Notes: a model not told the origin generated them from the letters alone. Numbered from the stretch's first letter, positions 24,047-34,134 are shown. The stretch is DNA of 64,000 nt from Streptomyces sp. NBC_01754 (GCF_035918015.1 NZ_CP109132.1:6448001-6512000), one strand, 5' to 3'. Numbers and translations: made by a program.

Positions 24047-24083
24047 CCGCCGTGTCCGGTGCCCGCCGGACGCGCCACCGCGC

Positions 24084-24920
24084 TCAGAACTCCTCGTGCG
24101 TGTCGGGGTCGCCGCCGAAGCGGTGCGGCGGCCGCGACCCGATCGCCGTCATTTCCCGGGACGTCAGCTCGAACCCGGACAGATCGAGGTTCTCACGCTG
24201 CCGCCCGGGATCGGCGGACTTCGGGATCGGCACCGCGCCGAGCTGGATGTGCCACCGCAGCACGACCTGACCGGGCGTCACCCCGTGTGCCTCGGCGGCC
24301 GCGACGACCTCGGGCGACTCCAGGACCTGGCGTCCCCGGGCCAGGGGGCTCCAGCTCTCCGTGACGACGCCCTTCGCGGCGTGCACCGCCCGCAGCTCCT
24401 CCTGCGGCAGCAGCGGGTGCATCTCGATCTGGTTCACGACGGGCAGCACCCCCGTCTCCCGCTCCAGCCGGTCCAGTTGGTCCGCGGTGAAGTTCGAGAC
24501 ACCGATGGAGCGGACCAGGCCGTCCTCCCGGAGCCTGATCATCGCCTTCCAGGTGTCCACGTACTTGTCCACCCGGGGCAGCGGCCAGTGGATGAGGTAC
24601 AGGTCGACGTACTCCAGGCCCAGATTGCTCCGGGACTCCTCGAACGAGGCCAGCGTCTCCTCGTAGCCGTGGTGCCGTCCGGGCACCTTGGTCGTGACGA
24701 GGACGTCCTCGCGCGGGACGCCGCTGCGGGCGACGCCGCGACCGGTACCGGTCTCGTTGCCGTAGTTCAGCGCGGTGTCCACGAGCCGGTAGCCGAGTCC
24801 CAGTGCCCCGGCGACGGCCTCTTCGGCCGCGTCGTCGTCGAGCGGCCAGGTGCCGAGCCCCACCGCGGGGAGTGTGCGGCCGTCGTGGAGGGGGTGGACC
24901 GGGGGCGGGGTCTGGCGCAT
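24084..24920 (-). CDS. Aldo/keto reductase
   Basis: A 278-residue NADPH-dependent aldo/keto reductase of the 2,5-diketogluconate reductase type. TIM barrel with the catalytic tetrad: Asp-Thr in YRLVDTALNYGNE (Asp, Tyr), Lys in LVTTKVPGRHHG and His in LYLIHWPLP. Cofactor site IPKSADPGRQREN. ATG at 24918-24920 preceded by AAAGGGAA. Substrate unknown. It lies next to a TetR regulator on the same strand, 142 bp away. Confidence 0.92.
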   Translation of the reverse strand: MRQTPPPVHPLHDGRTLPAVGLGTWPLDDDAAEEAVAGALGLGYRLVDTALNYGNETGTGRGVARSGVPREDVLVTTKVPGRHHGYEETLASFEESRSNLGLEYVDLYLIHWPLPRVDKYVDTWKAMIRLREDGLVRSIGVSNFTADQLDRLERETGVLPVVNQIEMHPLLPQEELRAVHAAKGVVTESWSPLARGRQVLESPEVVAAAEAHGVTPGQVVLRWHIQLGAVPIPKSADPGRQRENLDLSGFELTSREMTAIGSRPPHRFGGDPDTHEEF

Positions 24921-25062
24921 CGGATTCCCTTTTCGTTCGCGGTGCCGTCCCCGCCCAGCGTAGGTCCGGCGCCGTGCCCGCGGTCGGCACGGCGCGCGCC
25001 GTGGGCGGCACGGGCGCGGGCGGACGGGGGGTGGTGGCCGGGGCGGGGAGCCGCGGGGGCCG

Positions 25063-25707
25063 TCAGGAAGGGAAGGGCAGCGGTGAGGGGTCCGTGGCGA
25101 CGCCGCGCAGCCGCCCCAGGATCGCCTTCGTCGCCTTGGCGTAACCCGGGGTGTTGTCGTGCAGCACCGACTCGGCGTTCGCCAGCTCCATGAACGCGAT
25201 GAGTTCGAAGGCCAGTTGGGAGACGGCCGTGTCCGCCACCAACTCGCCGCGCACCCTGGCCTCCTCCAGCGTCTCCTCCACGAAGGTGACCCATCCCGTC
25301 TGCGTGGCCGCCAGCGCGTCGTGCACCTTGCCCTTGCGCGAGTCGAACTCCGCGATGGTGGCGTAGAAGAAGCAGCCGCCCCGGAAGACCCGCGTCCGCG
25401 AATAGGCGAGCCAGCTCTCACACATGCGCCACACGCGCCCCAGGCCGGGGTCCACCGCCCGTGTCGGCGTCAGTACATGGTCCACGAACATGGTCACCGC
25501 AGTGCGCACGGTGGCCAGTTGCAGCTCCTCCTTGGATCCGAAGAGGGCGAAGACGCCGCTCTTGCTCAGCTTCAGCTCCGTGGCCAGCCGCCCGAGCGAC
25601 AGGCCGTCCAGGCCCTCCGTCGAGGCGACCTGGACCGCGCGCGCCAGGACCAGCTGTCTGGTCTGGTTCCCCCGCTCGACCCGTCCGTCCGGCCGCGCTT
25701 CACCCAT
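25063..25707 (-). CDS. TetR family transcriptional regulator
   Basis: A 214-residue regulator. N-terminal helix-turn-helix GLDGLSLGRLATELKLSKSG with FALFGSKEELQL. C-terminal ligand domain contains FRGGCFFYATIAEFDSR, like the TetR_C group of regulators of oxidoreductases. It may control the aldo/keto reductase just downstream, the only close gene on this strand. Confidence 0.9.
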   Translation of the reverse strand: MGEARPDGRVERGNQTRQLVLARAVQVASTEGLDGLSLGRLATELKLSKSGVFALFGSKEELQLATVRTAVTMFVDHVLTPTRAVDPGLGRVWRMCESWLAYSRTRVFRGGCFFYATIAEFDSRKGKVHDALAATQTGWVTFVEETLEEARVRGELVADTAVSQLAFELIAFMELANAESVLHDNTPGYAKATKAILGRLRGVATDPSPLPFPS

Positions 25708-26048
25708 GTGCCAACTCCGTGTCTACGAACATCTCAAGGCCGACATTCTAGGAGGACCCGGAACCCCGGGCCGGCCGCTTGCGCACGGGAGGACCTTTAG
25801 GGAAGCGGGGCCGGCCGGTCCTCCGGACAGGGGTTCCGGACCGGTCCGTCCGTTCGGTTCCGTGACCGCTCCGTACGTGCCGGTGGGGCCTCCACGCCGT
25901 TCCCGCCGTGGAGAAGCCGGAGAACCGGACGGCCTCCGCCGCGCTGTCCGGAGCCGGTGCGGGGCGTGGGCTCCGGTACCCGAGGAAGAGGACGGGCGCA
26001 CCCACGACGGCATACGCTGGGCGGAGCCGAGCGAGGGGGGGCAGGCAG
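25708..26048. other. Intergenic gap upstream of the P450
   Basis: About 340 bp between divergent genes. It holds several short GGCCGGCC-type inverted repeats but no convincing gene, and no clear promoter pair stood out. Confidence 0.35.
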
Positions 26049-27221
26049 ATGTCTGTGGTCGATCTGCGTGGAGTGCACGACTTCACGGCGAATCCGTACC
26101 CGTACTACGCGAAGATGCGTGCCGAAGGCCCGGTGCACGCCATCCGTACCGACGATTTCGAGCGGGTGTGGCTGGTCGTCGGTCACGAGGAGGCCCGCGC
26201 CGCCCTCGCGGACCAGCGCTTCAGCAAGGACTGGCGTTCGGTGGAGGGCCGGACGGACTCGGAGAACCCCCTCGTCGCCAACATGCTCGAGATGGACGCG
26301 CCGCACCACACCCGGCTGCGCAAGCTGGTGGCGGGTGAGTTCACCGCACGGCGGATCGAGGCGCTGCGCCCGCGCGTCGAGGAGATCACCGGACGGCTCC
26401 TCGACGCCATGGTGCCCGCCGGACGCGCCGACCTCGTCGACGCCTTCGCCATTCCGCTGCCGATGACCGTGATCTGCGAACTCATCGGCGTACCGGACCT
26501 GGACCGGGACACCTTCCGGCGGTTGTCCGGTGCCATCGTGGCGCCCGTCGCGTCCGACGCCGAGGGGCACGCCTTCCAGGCGATGGGCGCCTACCTCGAC
26601 GAGCTGATCACGGACAAGAGCCGCTCCCCGGGCGACGACCTGATGAGCGCCCTGATCCAGGTCCGGGACGAACAGGGCGACCGGCTGTCGTCCGCCGAAC
26701 TGGTCGGCATGGCCTTCCTGCTGCTGGTGGCCGGCCACGAGACGACCGTGAACCTGATCTCCAACGGTGTACGCGCCCTGCTGGACCACCCCGAGCAGCT
26801 CGCCCTGCTGCGTGCCCGGCCGGAACTGCTCGCCGGGGCCGTGGAGGAGATGCTGCGGTACGAGGGGCCGGTGGAGACCGCGACCTTCCGCTTCGCCCGC
26901 GAACCCCTCACCATCGGCTCCCGGACGATCGAGGCGGGCGACGCGGTCCTGGTGGCCCTGGGCTCAGGGAACCGTGACGGGGACCGCTACCCGGACCCGG
27001 ACACCTTCGACATCCGGCGCGAGACCCGGGGCCATCTGGCGTTCGGCCACGGGGCGCACTTCTGCCTGGGCGCCCCGCTGGCGCGCATGGAAGGCCGCAT
27101 AGCCGTCCGTGCCCTGCTGGAGCGGTGCCCGGAGCTTGCGCACGACCCGGACGGCGGTGAACTCGACTGGCTGCCGGGCCTGCTGATCCGCGGGGTGCGT
27201 CGTCTGCCCGTGCGGTGGTGA
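26049..27221 (+). CDS. Cytochrome P450
   Basis: A 390-residue bacterial class I P450. Oxygen-binding I-helix LLLVAGHETTVNLI, EXXR helix VEEMLRYEGP, and heme loop LAFGHGAHFCLGAPLAR with the cysteine ligand. ATG at 26049 after GGGGGGCAGGC. A small thioesterase-like gene follows after 15 bp, so they are likely cotranscribed. Ferredoxin and reductase are not nearby. The substrate cannot be predicted by eye. Confidence 0.95.
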   Translation: MSVVDLRGVHDFTANPYPYYAKMRAEGPVHAIRTDDFERVWLVVGHEEARAALADQRFSKDWRSVEGRTDSENPLVANMLEMDAPHHTRLRKLVAGEFTARRIEALRPRVEEITGRLLDAMVPAGRADLVDAFAIPLPMTVICELIGVPDLDRDTFRRLSGAIVAPVASDAEGHAFQAMGAYLDELITDKSRSPGDDLMSALIQVRDEQGDRLSSAELVGMAFLLLVAGHETTVNLISNGVRALLDHPEQLALLRARPELLAGAVEEMLRYEGPVETATFRFAREPLTIGSRTIEAGDAVLVALGSGNRDGDRYPDPDTFDIRRETRGHLAFGHGAHFCLGAPLARMEGRIAVRALLERCPELAHDPDGGELDWLPGLLIRGVRRLPVRW

Positions 27222-27236
27222 GGTAGGAAGACCGGC

Positions 27237-27656
27237 ATGACGGAACTCTCTCTCCAGGCGGCACAACAGGTCCTCGACGGCCAGCCGTTCAGCTCCCTCG
27301 TCGGCGCGCGGCTCACCGAGTTCGGGGACGGGGCCGCCACTCTCGAGGTCGACGTACGCGACGAACTCCGGCAGCAGAACGGCTTCCTGCACGGCGGTGT
27401 CCTGGCGTACGCCGCCGACAACTCCCTGACCTTCGCCGCCGGCACCACGCTCGGGGCCGCCGTGCTCACCGGCGGCTTCTCCATCCAGTACATCCGCCCC
27501 GCGACCGGCCGGACCCTGCGCGCCCGCGCGGTGGTCGTCCACACCGGGCGCCGGCAGGCCGTCGGGCGCTGCGATCTGTACACGGTGGACGAGGAGGGCA
27601 CCGAGACCCTGTGCGCGGTGGCCCAGGGGACCGTGCTCCCCGCCGGCCCGGCCTGA
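27237..27656 (+). CDS. PaaI family hotdog thioesterase
   Basis: A 139-residue hotdog-fold protein. Signature QQNGFLHGGVLAYAADNSLTF with the Asn/His/Gly residues of the PaaI active site, and FSIQYIRPATGRTLRARA. It hydrolyses acyl-CoA thioesters, probably aryl-acyl. Follows the P450 closely; a joint role in degradation of an acyl or aryl compound is inference. Confidence 0.9.
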   Translation: MTELSLQAAQQVLDGQPFSSLVGARLTEFGDGAATLEVDVRDELRQQNGFLHGGVLAYAADNSLTFAAGTTLGAAVLTGGFSIQYIRPATGRTLRARAVVVHTGRRQAVGRCDLYTVDEEGTETLCAVAQGTVLPAGPA

Positions 27657-27681
27657 CCGCGCGGCCCGGAGGCCCGGGCGG

Positions 27682-28686
27682 TCAGCCCCCGGCGATCTCG
27701 GCCAGCCGCACCGGCCTGTGCTCCCCGCGCGAGCGCTCACAGGCCTCCGCGACGCGCAGCGCGTGCAGCGCCTCCCGGCCGTCGCAGGGGTTCGCCAGCT
27801 CGCCCCGCACCACCCGGACGAACGCGTCCAGCTCCGCCTCGTACGCCGGGGCGAAGCGCTCCAGGAAGCCCGGCCAGGGTTTGGCGGGGGCGGGCGGGCC
27901 CTCCGGTTCCACCGAGGTGATCGGCGTACGGTCGTCCAGGCCGATCGCCAACTGGTCATGTTCGCCCGCCAGTTCCATGCGTACGTCATAGCCGGCACCG
28001 TTGCACCGGGTGGCCGTCGCCGTCGCCGTCGTGCCGTCGTCCAGGGTCAGCAGGGCCGCCGCCGTCGCCACGTCACCCGCGTCCCGGAACGCGGACAGCC
28101 CGCCGTCCGAGCCGGTGGCGTACACCTCCACCACCTCACGGCCCGTCACCCACCGCAGGATGTCGAAGTCGTGCACCAGGCAGTCCCTGAACAGGCCGCC
28201 GGAGAGCGGGAGATAGTCGGCCGGCGGGGGAGCGGGGTCGGAGGTGACCGCCCGTACGGTGTGCAGCCGGCCCAGAGCCCCGCCGCGGACGGCCGTCCGC
28301 GCCGCGCCGTACCCCGCGTCGAAGCGGCGCATGAAGCCGAGCTGGAGCACGCTGCCCGCCCGCTCGACCTCGGCCAGCGCGCCCAGGGTCCCGGCGAGAT
28401 CCAGCGCGATCGGCTTCTCGCAGAAGGCGGGCAGGCCCGCCCGCGCCGCCCGGCCGATGAGGTCCGCGTGCGCCGAGGTCGCCGAGGTGATGACCACCGC
28501 GTCCACCCCGGCGGCCATGACGTCGGCGGCCGAGGCGACGGCTCTGGCGCCGGTCCGACCGGCGACCCTGGCCGCACGGCCCGCGTCGGGGTCCGTCACC
28601 ACCAGGGCGTCGACGCCCTGGTGGCGGCCCAGGACGCCCGCGTGGAAGGAACCGATCCGGCCGGTGCCGATGAGTCCGATACGCAT
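27682..28686 (-). CDS. iolG: Gfo/Idh/MocA oxidoreductase, inositol 2-dehydrogenase type
   Basis: A 334-residue NAD(P)-dependent sugar/inositol dehydrogenase. Rossmann motif IGLIGTGRIGSFHAGV, catalytic-Lys motif FCEKPIALD, and the substrate-site GGLFRDCLVHDFDILRW. The last two are typical of inositol 2-dehydrogenases. It is divergent from a GntR-type regulator, with a short TGTC-CT-GACA palindrome between. Downstream of that regulator lie sugar-type ABC genes. Inositol is the best guess, but other sugars are possible, so the symbol is tentative. Confidence 0.85.
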   Translation of the reverse strand: MRIGLIGTGRIGSFHAGVLGRHQGVDALVVTDPDAGRAARVAGRTGARAVASAADVMAAGVDAVVITSATSAHADLIGRAARAGLPAFCEKPIALDLAGTLGALAEVERAGSVLQLGFMRRFDAGYGAARTAVRGGALGRLHTVRAVTSDPAPPPADYLPLSGGLFRDCLVHDFDILRWVTGREVVEVYATGSDGGLSAFRDAGDVATAAALLTLDDGTTATATATRCNGAGYDVRMELAGEHDQLAIGLDDRTPITSVEPEGPPAPAKPWPGFLERFAPAYEAELDAFVRVVRGELANPCDGREALHALRVAEACERSRGEHRPVRLAEIAGG

Positions 28687-28726
28687 GGACTCAACGTGCC
28701 GCCCTGCCGACGCACTGTCAACTATA

Positions 28727-28736
28727 TGTCCTGACA
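28727..28736. promoter_or_regulatory. Candidate GntR operator TGTCCTGACA
   Basis: TGTC-CT-GACA inverted repeat in an AT-richer stretch (28718-28740) between the divergent dehydrogenase and GntR genes. It is probably the GntR site. Confidence 0.5.
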
Positions 28737-28780
28737 AAAAGCCGGGTGCGGCGCGGCGTCCACGCGGTACGCTCCCGTCC

Positions 28781-29542
28781 GTGCCCAAACCCACCGCCGA
28801 CTCCGCCGCCCTGGGGCTGGGCGTGGACCGCACCAGCCCCGTCCCGCTCTACCACCAGCTGGCCCAGCAGCTGGAAGCGGCCGTCGAACAGGGCCGCCTC
28901 GCGCCCGGCAGCCTCCTCGGCAACGAGCTGGAGCTCGCCGCACGGCTCGGGCTGTCCCGGCCGACCGTCCGCCAGGCGATCCAGTCCCTCGTCGACAAGG
29001 GGCTGATGGTGCGCCGCCGGGGGGTCGGCACCCAGGTCGTGCACAGTCGCATCAAACGCCCGCTGGAGCTGAGCAGCCTCTACGACGACCTGGAGGCCGC
29101 GGACCGCCGCCCCGCCACCCGTGTGCTGCGCAACACGGTCGAGCCGGCCCCCGCCGAGGCCGCCTCCGCGCTCGGGGTGGCGCAGGGCAGCGACGTCCAC
29201 CTCGTCGAACGGCTGCGCCTCGCGCACGACGAGCCGGTGGCCCTGCTCCGCAACCACCTGCCGCTGGGCCTGCTCGACCTGGACACCGGGAGGCTCGAGG
29301 CGACCGGGCTGTACCGGATGATGCGCTCCTCGGGCCTCACGCTGCACAGCGCCCGCCAGTCCGTCGGCGCGCGGGCGGCAACCGGCGAGGAGGCCGCGCT
29401 GCTCGCCGAGCCCCCGGGCGCGCCGCTGCTGACGATGGAGCGCACTACCTTCGACGCCGGCGGCCGGGCGGTGGAGTTCGGCTCCCACGTCTACCGCGCC
29501 TCCCGGTACGCCTTCGAGTTCCAACTGCTGGCCCGCCCCTGA
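28781..29542 (+). CDS. GntR/HutC family regulator
   Basis: A 253-residue regulator with GTG start. Winged helix at residues 17-85 (VPLYHQLAQQLEAAVEQG, LELAARLGLSRPTVRQAI). C-terminal UTRA ligand domain with LVERLRLAHDEPVALLRNHL and the end YAFEFQLLARP. Lies between the divergent dehydrogenase and the sugar ABC operon and probably controls both. Confidence 0.9.
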   Translation: MPKPTADSAALGLGVDRTSPVPLYHQLAQQLEAAVEQGRLAPGSLLGNELELAARLGLSRPTVRQAIQSLVDKGLMVRRRGVGTQVVHSRIKRPLELSSLYDDLEAADRRPATRVLRNTVEPAPAEAASALGVAQGSDVHLVERLRLAHDEPVALLRNHLPLGLLDLDTGRLEATGLYRMMRSSGLTLHSARQSVGARAATGEEAALLAEPPGAPLLTMERTTFDAGGRAVEFGSHVYRASRYAFEFQLLARP

Positions 29543-29587
29543 GCCGCCCCGCCGTATCGTCCGTGCGACCGGCCGTACCGCCGAGTG

Positions 29588-29616
29588 TTGACGTGGCCAT
29601 GCAGGCCCGCTAGAAC
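29588..29616 (+). promoter_or_regulatory. Promoter candidate of the sugar ABC operon
   Basis: TTGACG (29588-29593), 17 bp, TAGAAC (29611-29616), about 215 bp before the binding-protein gene. Confidence 0.45.
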
Positions 29617-29832
29617 TCGCACAGCCGCACAGCCATGGGCCCTGTGCGGCCCGCACGCCGCGTGCGCGCGGCCCGACGACGGGAGGGCCACCGGCACGCC
29701 CCGAACCGCCCCCGCGCCCCTGCCGGGTCATGCCCGGCCGGGCTCGGGGATACTTGGGCGGCCGGGCCGGGAGTCCGCTCTCCCCGGCTCCACCAGGCAG
29801 CACAGCGAGCAGCACAAGAAGGGCACGGCGTC

Positions 29833-30846
29833 GTGGCAAGGGTTCGGACAGGGGTACGCGCGATGGGCGCCGTGCTCGCAGCGGTGCTGGGCGTCTCCCT
29901 CATGGGATGCAGCAGCACCGGCGGCAAGCGGGCGGAGGAGCGCGCGGCCGAGGAGGCCGCCGTGGGACGGTCCGCGGTGAACACACCCCGCTGGACGTTC
30001 GCCATGGTCACCCACTCGGGCGACGGTGACACCTTCTGGGACATCGTCAAGAAGGGCGCCGAGCAGGCGGCCGCCAAGGACAACATCAACTTCCTCTACA
30101 TGCACAACGACGAGGGCCAGCAGCAGGCCGAGCTCGTCCAGACCGCGATCGACAAGAAGGTCGACGGGCTGATCGTCTCGCTGGCCAAGCCCGACTCGAT
30201 GAAGACCGTCGTCGCCAAGGCGGTCAAGGCCGGCATCCCGGTGATCACGGTGAACTCCGGCTCGGCGGAGTCCGAGCGGTTCGGCGCCCTCACCCACATC
30301 GGGCAGGACGAGTCGATCGCCGGAGAGGCCGTGGGCGACGAGCTCAACGCGCGCGGCCGCAAGAAGGTGCTCTGCGTCCTGCACGAGCAGGGCAACGTCG
30401 GCCACGAGCAGCGCTGCGCCGGGGCGAAGAAGACCTTCGACGGCACCCTGCGGAACCTGTACGTCGACGGCACCAACATGCCCGACGTCCAGGCCTCCAT
30501 CGAGGCGAAGCTCGACTCCGACAAGAGCATCGACGCGGTCGTCACCCTCGGTGCCCCCTTCGCCGCCGCCGCGGTCAAGGCCAAGCGGACCGCCGGCAGC
30601 AAGGCAGAGATCGACACCTTCGACCTCAACGCGAGCGTGGCCGCCGGCCTCGCGGACAAGACGCTCGGCTTCTCCGTCGACCAGCAGCCCTACCTCCAGG
30701 GGTACGAGGCCGTGGACCTGCTCTGGCTCCACCGCTTCAACCAGAACGTGCTGGGCGGCGGCCGTCCCGTACTCACCGGTCCGCAGGTCGTCACCGCCGA
30801 CGACGCGGAAGAGCTGGCCCAGTACACGAACCGGGGCACCCGATGA
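29833..30846 (+). CDS. Sugar ABC transporter substrate-binding lipoprotein
   Basis: A 337-residue type I periplasmic-binding-like protein. The GTG at 29833 follows AGAAGGG. The signal ends in the lipobox SLMGCSS near residue 23. Ribose/inositol-type domain features are MVTHSGDGDTFWDIVKKGAE, DGLIVSLAKPDSM, IPVITVNSGS and VTLGAPFAAAAVKA. First of three genes with four-base overlaps, together forming a complete importer. Ligand probably a sugar or cyclitol. Confidence 0.92.
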   Translation: MARVRTGVRAMGAVLAAVLGVSLMGCSSTGGKRAEERAAEEAAVGRSAVNTPRWTFAMVTHSGDGDTFWDIVKKGAEQAAAKDNINFLYMHNDEGQQQAELVQTAIDKKVDGLIVSLAKPDSMKTVVAKAVKAGIPVITVNSGSAESERFGALTHIGQDESIAGEAVGDELNARGRKKVLCVLHEQGNVGHEQRCAGAKKTFDGTLRNLYVDGTNMPDVQASIEAKLDSDKSIDAVVTLGAPFAAAAVKAKRTAGSKAEIDTFDLNASVAAGLADKTLGFSVDQQPYLQGYEAVDLLWLHRFNQNVLGGGRPVLTGPQVVTADDAEELAQYTNRGTR

Positions 30847-31895
30847 CGGCGCCCGGCTCGACGGCGGTCCCGGACGGGGCCGACGAACGGCTGCTGCGCA
30901 CCTCACCCCTGCGCAAGCTCCTCGGCCGCCCCGAGCTCGGCTCGGTCGTCGGGGCCGTGGCCGTCTTCGTCTTCTTCGCGCTCGTGGCCGACAGCTTCCT
31001 GGAGACGTCCAGCATCGGCACGGTGCTCTACGCGGCCTCCACCATCGGGATCATGGCGGCGCCGGTGGCGCTGCTGATGATCGGCGGCGAGTTCGACCTG
31101 TCCGCCGGCGTGATGGTCACCAGCTCCGCACTGGTCTCCTCGATGTTCAGCTACCAGATGACCGCCAACGTCTGGGTCGGCGTCTTCGTGTCGCTGCTGG
31201 TCACCCTCGGTTTCGGAGCCTTCAACGGCTTCGTGCTGACCCGGACCAGGCTCCCCAGCTTCATCATCACGCTCGGCACGTTCCTGATGCTGACCGGGCT
31301 GAACCTGGGGTTCACCAAGCTGATCAGCGGCACCGTCTCGACCAAGACCATCGGCGACATGGAGGGCTTCTCCTCCGCCCGCAAGGTCTTCGCCTCCTAC
31401 CTCACGCTCGGGAACGTCGAGCTGAAGGTCACCATCCTGTGGTGGGCGGCCCTGGTCGCGCTCGCCACCTGGATCCTGATCCGCACCCGCTTCGGCAACT
31501 GGATCTTCGCCGTCGGCGGCGACGCCGGCGCCGCCCGCGCGGTGGGCGTCCCGGTCATCCGTACCAAGATCGGGCTCTACCTGGGCGTGGCCTTCGCCGC
31601 CTGGGTCTCCGGCCAGCACCTGCTGTTCTCCTACGACGTGGTGCAGTCCGGTGAGGGGGTCGGCAACGAGCTGACGTACATCATCGCGGCCGTCATCGGC
31701 GGCTGCCTGATCACCGGCGGCTACGGCTCGGCGATCGGGGCCGCAGTCGGCGCGGTCATCTTCGGCATGACCAGCAAGGGGATCGTCTACGCGGAGTGGG
31801 ACCCCGACTGGTTCAAGTTCTTCCTGGGAGCGATGCTGCTCCTGGCCACCCTGCTCAACGCATGGGTACGCAAGCGCGCGGAGGCGACGACATGA
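30843..31895 (+). CDS. Sugar ABC transporter permease (RbsC type)
   Basis: A 350-residue membrane protein with about ten segments. RbsC-family features are the [16 protein letters not shown] motif, [19 protein letters not shown] and the C-terminal [17 protein letters not shown]. Overlaps the binding protein by ATGA and the ATPase by ATGA. Confidence 0.93.
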   Translation: MTAPGSTAVPDGADERLLRTSPLRKLLGRPELGSVVGAVAVFVFFALVADSFLETSSIGTVLYAASTIGIMAAPVALLMIGGEFDLSAGVMVTSSALVSSMFSYQMTANVWVGVFVSLLVTLGFGAFNGFVLTRTRLPSFIITLGTFLMLTGLNLGFTKLISGTVSTKTIGDMEGFSSARKVFASYLTLGNVELKVTILWWAALVALATWILIRTRFGNWIFAVGGDAGAARAVGVPVIRTKIGLYLGVAFAAWVSGQHLLFSYDVVQSGEGVGNELTYIIAAVIGGCLITGGYGSAIGAAVGAVIFGMTSKGIVYAEWDPDWFKFFLGAMLLLATLLNAWVRKRAEATT

Positions 31896-32755
31896 CGGCC
31901 GCCCAGGACCGGGCCACCGGGGACACGGGGAGCCCCGGGGCTCTCGTCGAGCTCGACCGCGTCAGCAAGTACTACGGCAACGTCAAGGCCCTCCAGGACG
32001 TCTCGCTGGAGGTGCGTGCCGGCGAGATCTCGTGCGTGCTCGGCGACAACGGCGCCGGCAAGTCCACCCTCATCAAGATCATCTCAGGGCTGCACCGGCA
32101 CGACTCCGGGGCGTTCCGGATCGAGGGCGAGGACACCGTGCTCGCCAACCCGCGCGACGCCCTGGACCGGGGCATCGCCACGGTCTACCAGGACCTGGCC
32201 GTCGTCCCGCTGATGCCCGTCTGGCGCAACTTCTTCCTCGGCTCCGAGCCGACGAAGGGGGCCGGCCCCTTCAAGCGCCTCGACGTGGCACTGATGCGGG
32301 AGACCACCCGCAGGGAACTGCTGCGCATGGGCATCGACCTGCGCGACGTCGACCAGCCGATCGGCACCCTGTCCGGCGGGGAGCGCCAGTGCGTGGCCAT
32401 CGCCCGCGCCGTGTACTTCGGCGCGAGGGTGCTGGTCCTGGACGAGCCGACGGCGGCGCTCGGCGTCAAGCAGTCCGGTGTCGTGCTCAAGTACGTCGCG
32501 GCGGCCCGGGACGCCGGACTGGGCGTGGTCCTCATCACGCACAACCCGCACCACGCGTATCTCGTCGGTGACCGTTTCGTCCTCCTCAAGCGCGGCGCGA
32601 TGTCCGGCAGTCACACGAAGGACGACGTCAGCCTGGACGAGCTGACCCGGCAGATGGCGGGCGGCAGCGAACTGGAGGAGCTCAGCCACGAGCTGGAGCG
32701 GGCCCCCGCCCCGGACCGCCCCGGCGCCCGCCCGGCCGGCGGCGACACCCCGTAA
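31892..32755 (+). CDS. Sugar ABC transporter ATPase, single domain
   Basis: A 287-residue ATPase. Walker [16 protein letters not shown] loop VYQDLAVVP, signature [13 protein letters not shown], Walker [13 protein letters not shown] and switch His in LITHNPHH. Most RbsA-type importers have two fused ATPase domains; this one has a single domain, so it must act as a dimer. The C-terminal tail is Pro/Ala-rich. Last of the importer operon; a ROK protein gene follows after 134 bp. Confidence 0.92.
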   Translation: MTAAQDRATGDTGSPGALVELDRVSKYYGNVKALQDVSLEVRAGEISCVLGDNGAGKSTLIKIISGLHRHDSGAFRIEGEDTVLANPRDALDRGIATVYQDLAVVPLMPVWRNFFLGSEPTKGAGPFKRLDVALMRETTRRELLRMGIDLRDVDQPIGTLSGGERQCVAIARAVYFGARVLVLDEPTAALGVKQSGVVLKYVAAARDAGLGVVLITHNPHHAYLVGDRFVLLKRGAMSGSHTKDDVSLDELTRQMAGGSELEELSHELERAPAPDRPGARPAGGDTP

Positions 32756-32889
32756 CGCACCTCCCGTCACCGCGTCCCCGGGACCGGCCAACGGATCCGG
32801 GGGCGCGGGAATGGCAGAATCGAGGGCGGAGGACGCCGTCCGCCGCCGGGAGGAACGATGTCCCGGCTCCCCGATCCGCCCCAGGGACG

Positions 32890-34059
32890 ATGAGCACGTA
32901 CCGCGACTTCACCCACCGCGGCTCCGCCCGCGCCACCGTCCTGCGGACCGTCGGTACGAGGGAGCGGCGCTCGCACCTCACGGCACCGCGGGTCCCCACC
33001 GTCGGCATCGACATCGGCGGTACGAAGGTGATGGCCGGAGTCGTGGACGCCGACGGCAACATCCTGGAGACCCTGCGCACCGAGACGCCGGACAAGTCCA
33101 AGAGCCCCAGGGTCGTCGAGGACACCATCGTCGAGCTGGTCCTGGACCTCTCCGACCGGCACGACGTCCACGCCGTCGGTATCGGCGCGGCGGGCTGGGT
33201 GGACGCCGACCGCTCCAAGGTGCTCTTCGCCCCGCACCTGGCCTGGCGCGACGAACCCCTCAGGGACGCGCTGGCCTCCCGTCTCGTCGTCCCCGTCATG
33301 GTCGACAACGACGCCAACACGGCCGCCTGGGCCGAGTGGCGCTTCGGGGCCGGCCGAGGCGAGGACCACCTGGTCATGATCACGCTGGGCACCGGCATCG
33401 GCGGCGCGATCCTGGAGGACGGGCACGTCAAGCGGGGGAAGTACGGCGTCGCCGGTGAGTTCGGCCATATGCAGGTGGTGCCCGGCGGACACCGCTGTCC
33501 GTGCGGGAACCGCGGCTGCTGGGAGCAGTACAGCTCCGGCAACGCCCTGGTGCGCGAGGCGAAGGAGCTGGCCGCCGCCGACTCCCCGGTCGCCCACGGG
33601 ATCATCGAGCGGGTCAAGGGCAACATCCCCGACATCACCGGCCCGCTGATCACCGAGCTGGCACGCGAGGGCGACGCGATGTGCGTCGAACTCCTCCAGG
33701 AGATCGGCCAGTGGCTCGGCGTCGGGATCGCCAACCTCGCCGCGGCGCTGGACCCCTCGTGCTTCGTCATCGGCGGTGGTGTCAGCGCGGCCGACGACCT
33801 GCTGATCGCCCCGGCCCGCGACGCCTTCAAGCGCCAGCTCACCGGGCGCGGCTACCGCCCCGAGGCCCGGATCGCCAAGGCCCAGCTCGGACCCGAGGCC
33901 GGTATGGTCGGCGCCGCCGACCTGGCACGTCTGGTCGCGCGGAGGTTCCGGCGGACCAACCGCCGCCGGGTCGAGCGGTACGAGCGCTACGCGCAGATCT
34001 ACGACCAGGCCGCGAGCACGCTCCGCAGCTCGCGCGGCGGCACCCGGACCGCCGACTGA
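32890..34059 (+). CDS. ROK family sugar kinase
   Basis: A 389-residue ROK protein. The ATP motif VGIDIGGTKVMAGVVD begins near residue 38, the sugar site is MVDNDANTAAWAEW, the GTGIGGAIL motif follows, and the zinc motif appears as GHRCPCGNRGCWEQY. It is close to GlkA-type glucokinases but has about 35 extra residues at the N-terminus and a basic C-terminal tail (RRFRRTNRRRVERYERYAQ). The N-terminal part has no clear helix-turn-helix, so kinase is preferred over repressor. Its position after the importer suggests phosphorylation of the imported sugar. Confidence 0.87.
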   Translation: MSTYRDFTHRGSARATVLRTVGTRERRSHLTAPRVPTVGIDIGGTKVMAGVVDADGNILETLRTETPDKSKSPRVVEDTIVELVLDLSDRHDVHAVGIGAAGWVDADRSKVLFAPHLAWRDEPLRDALASRLVVPVMVDNDANTAAWAEWRFGAGRGEDHLVMITLGTGIGGAILEDGHVKRGKYGVAGEFGHMQVVPGGHRCPCGNRGCWEQYSSGNALVREAKELAAADSPVAHGIIERVKGNIPDITGPLITELAREGDAMCVELLQEIGQWLGVGIANLAAALDPSCFVIGGGVSAADDLLIAPARDAFKRQLTGRGYRPEARIAKAQLGPEAGMVGAADLARLVARRFRRTNRRRVERYERYAQIYDQAASTLRSSRGGTRTAD

Positions 34060-34134
34060 GCCGCCGCCTTCCCGTCCCGACCGGCCCACAGCACTCCGCA
34101 CTCCGCACCGCAGCATCGAGGGGTACCACCGACC

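Noticed and set aside
32890..34059. ROK protein as a NagC-type transcriptional repressor
   Set aside because: The N-terminal extension is only about 35 residues and lacks a helix-turn-helix pattern.
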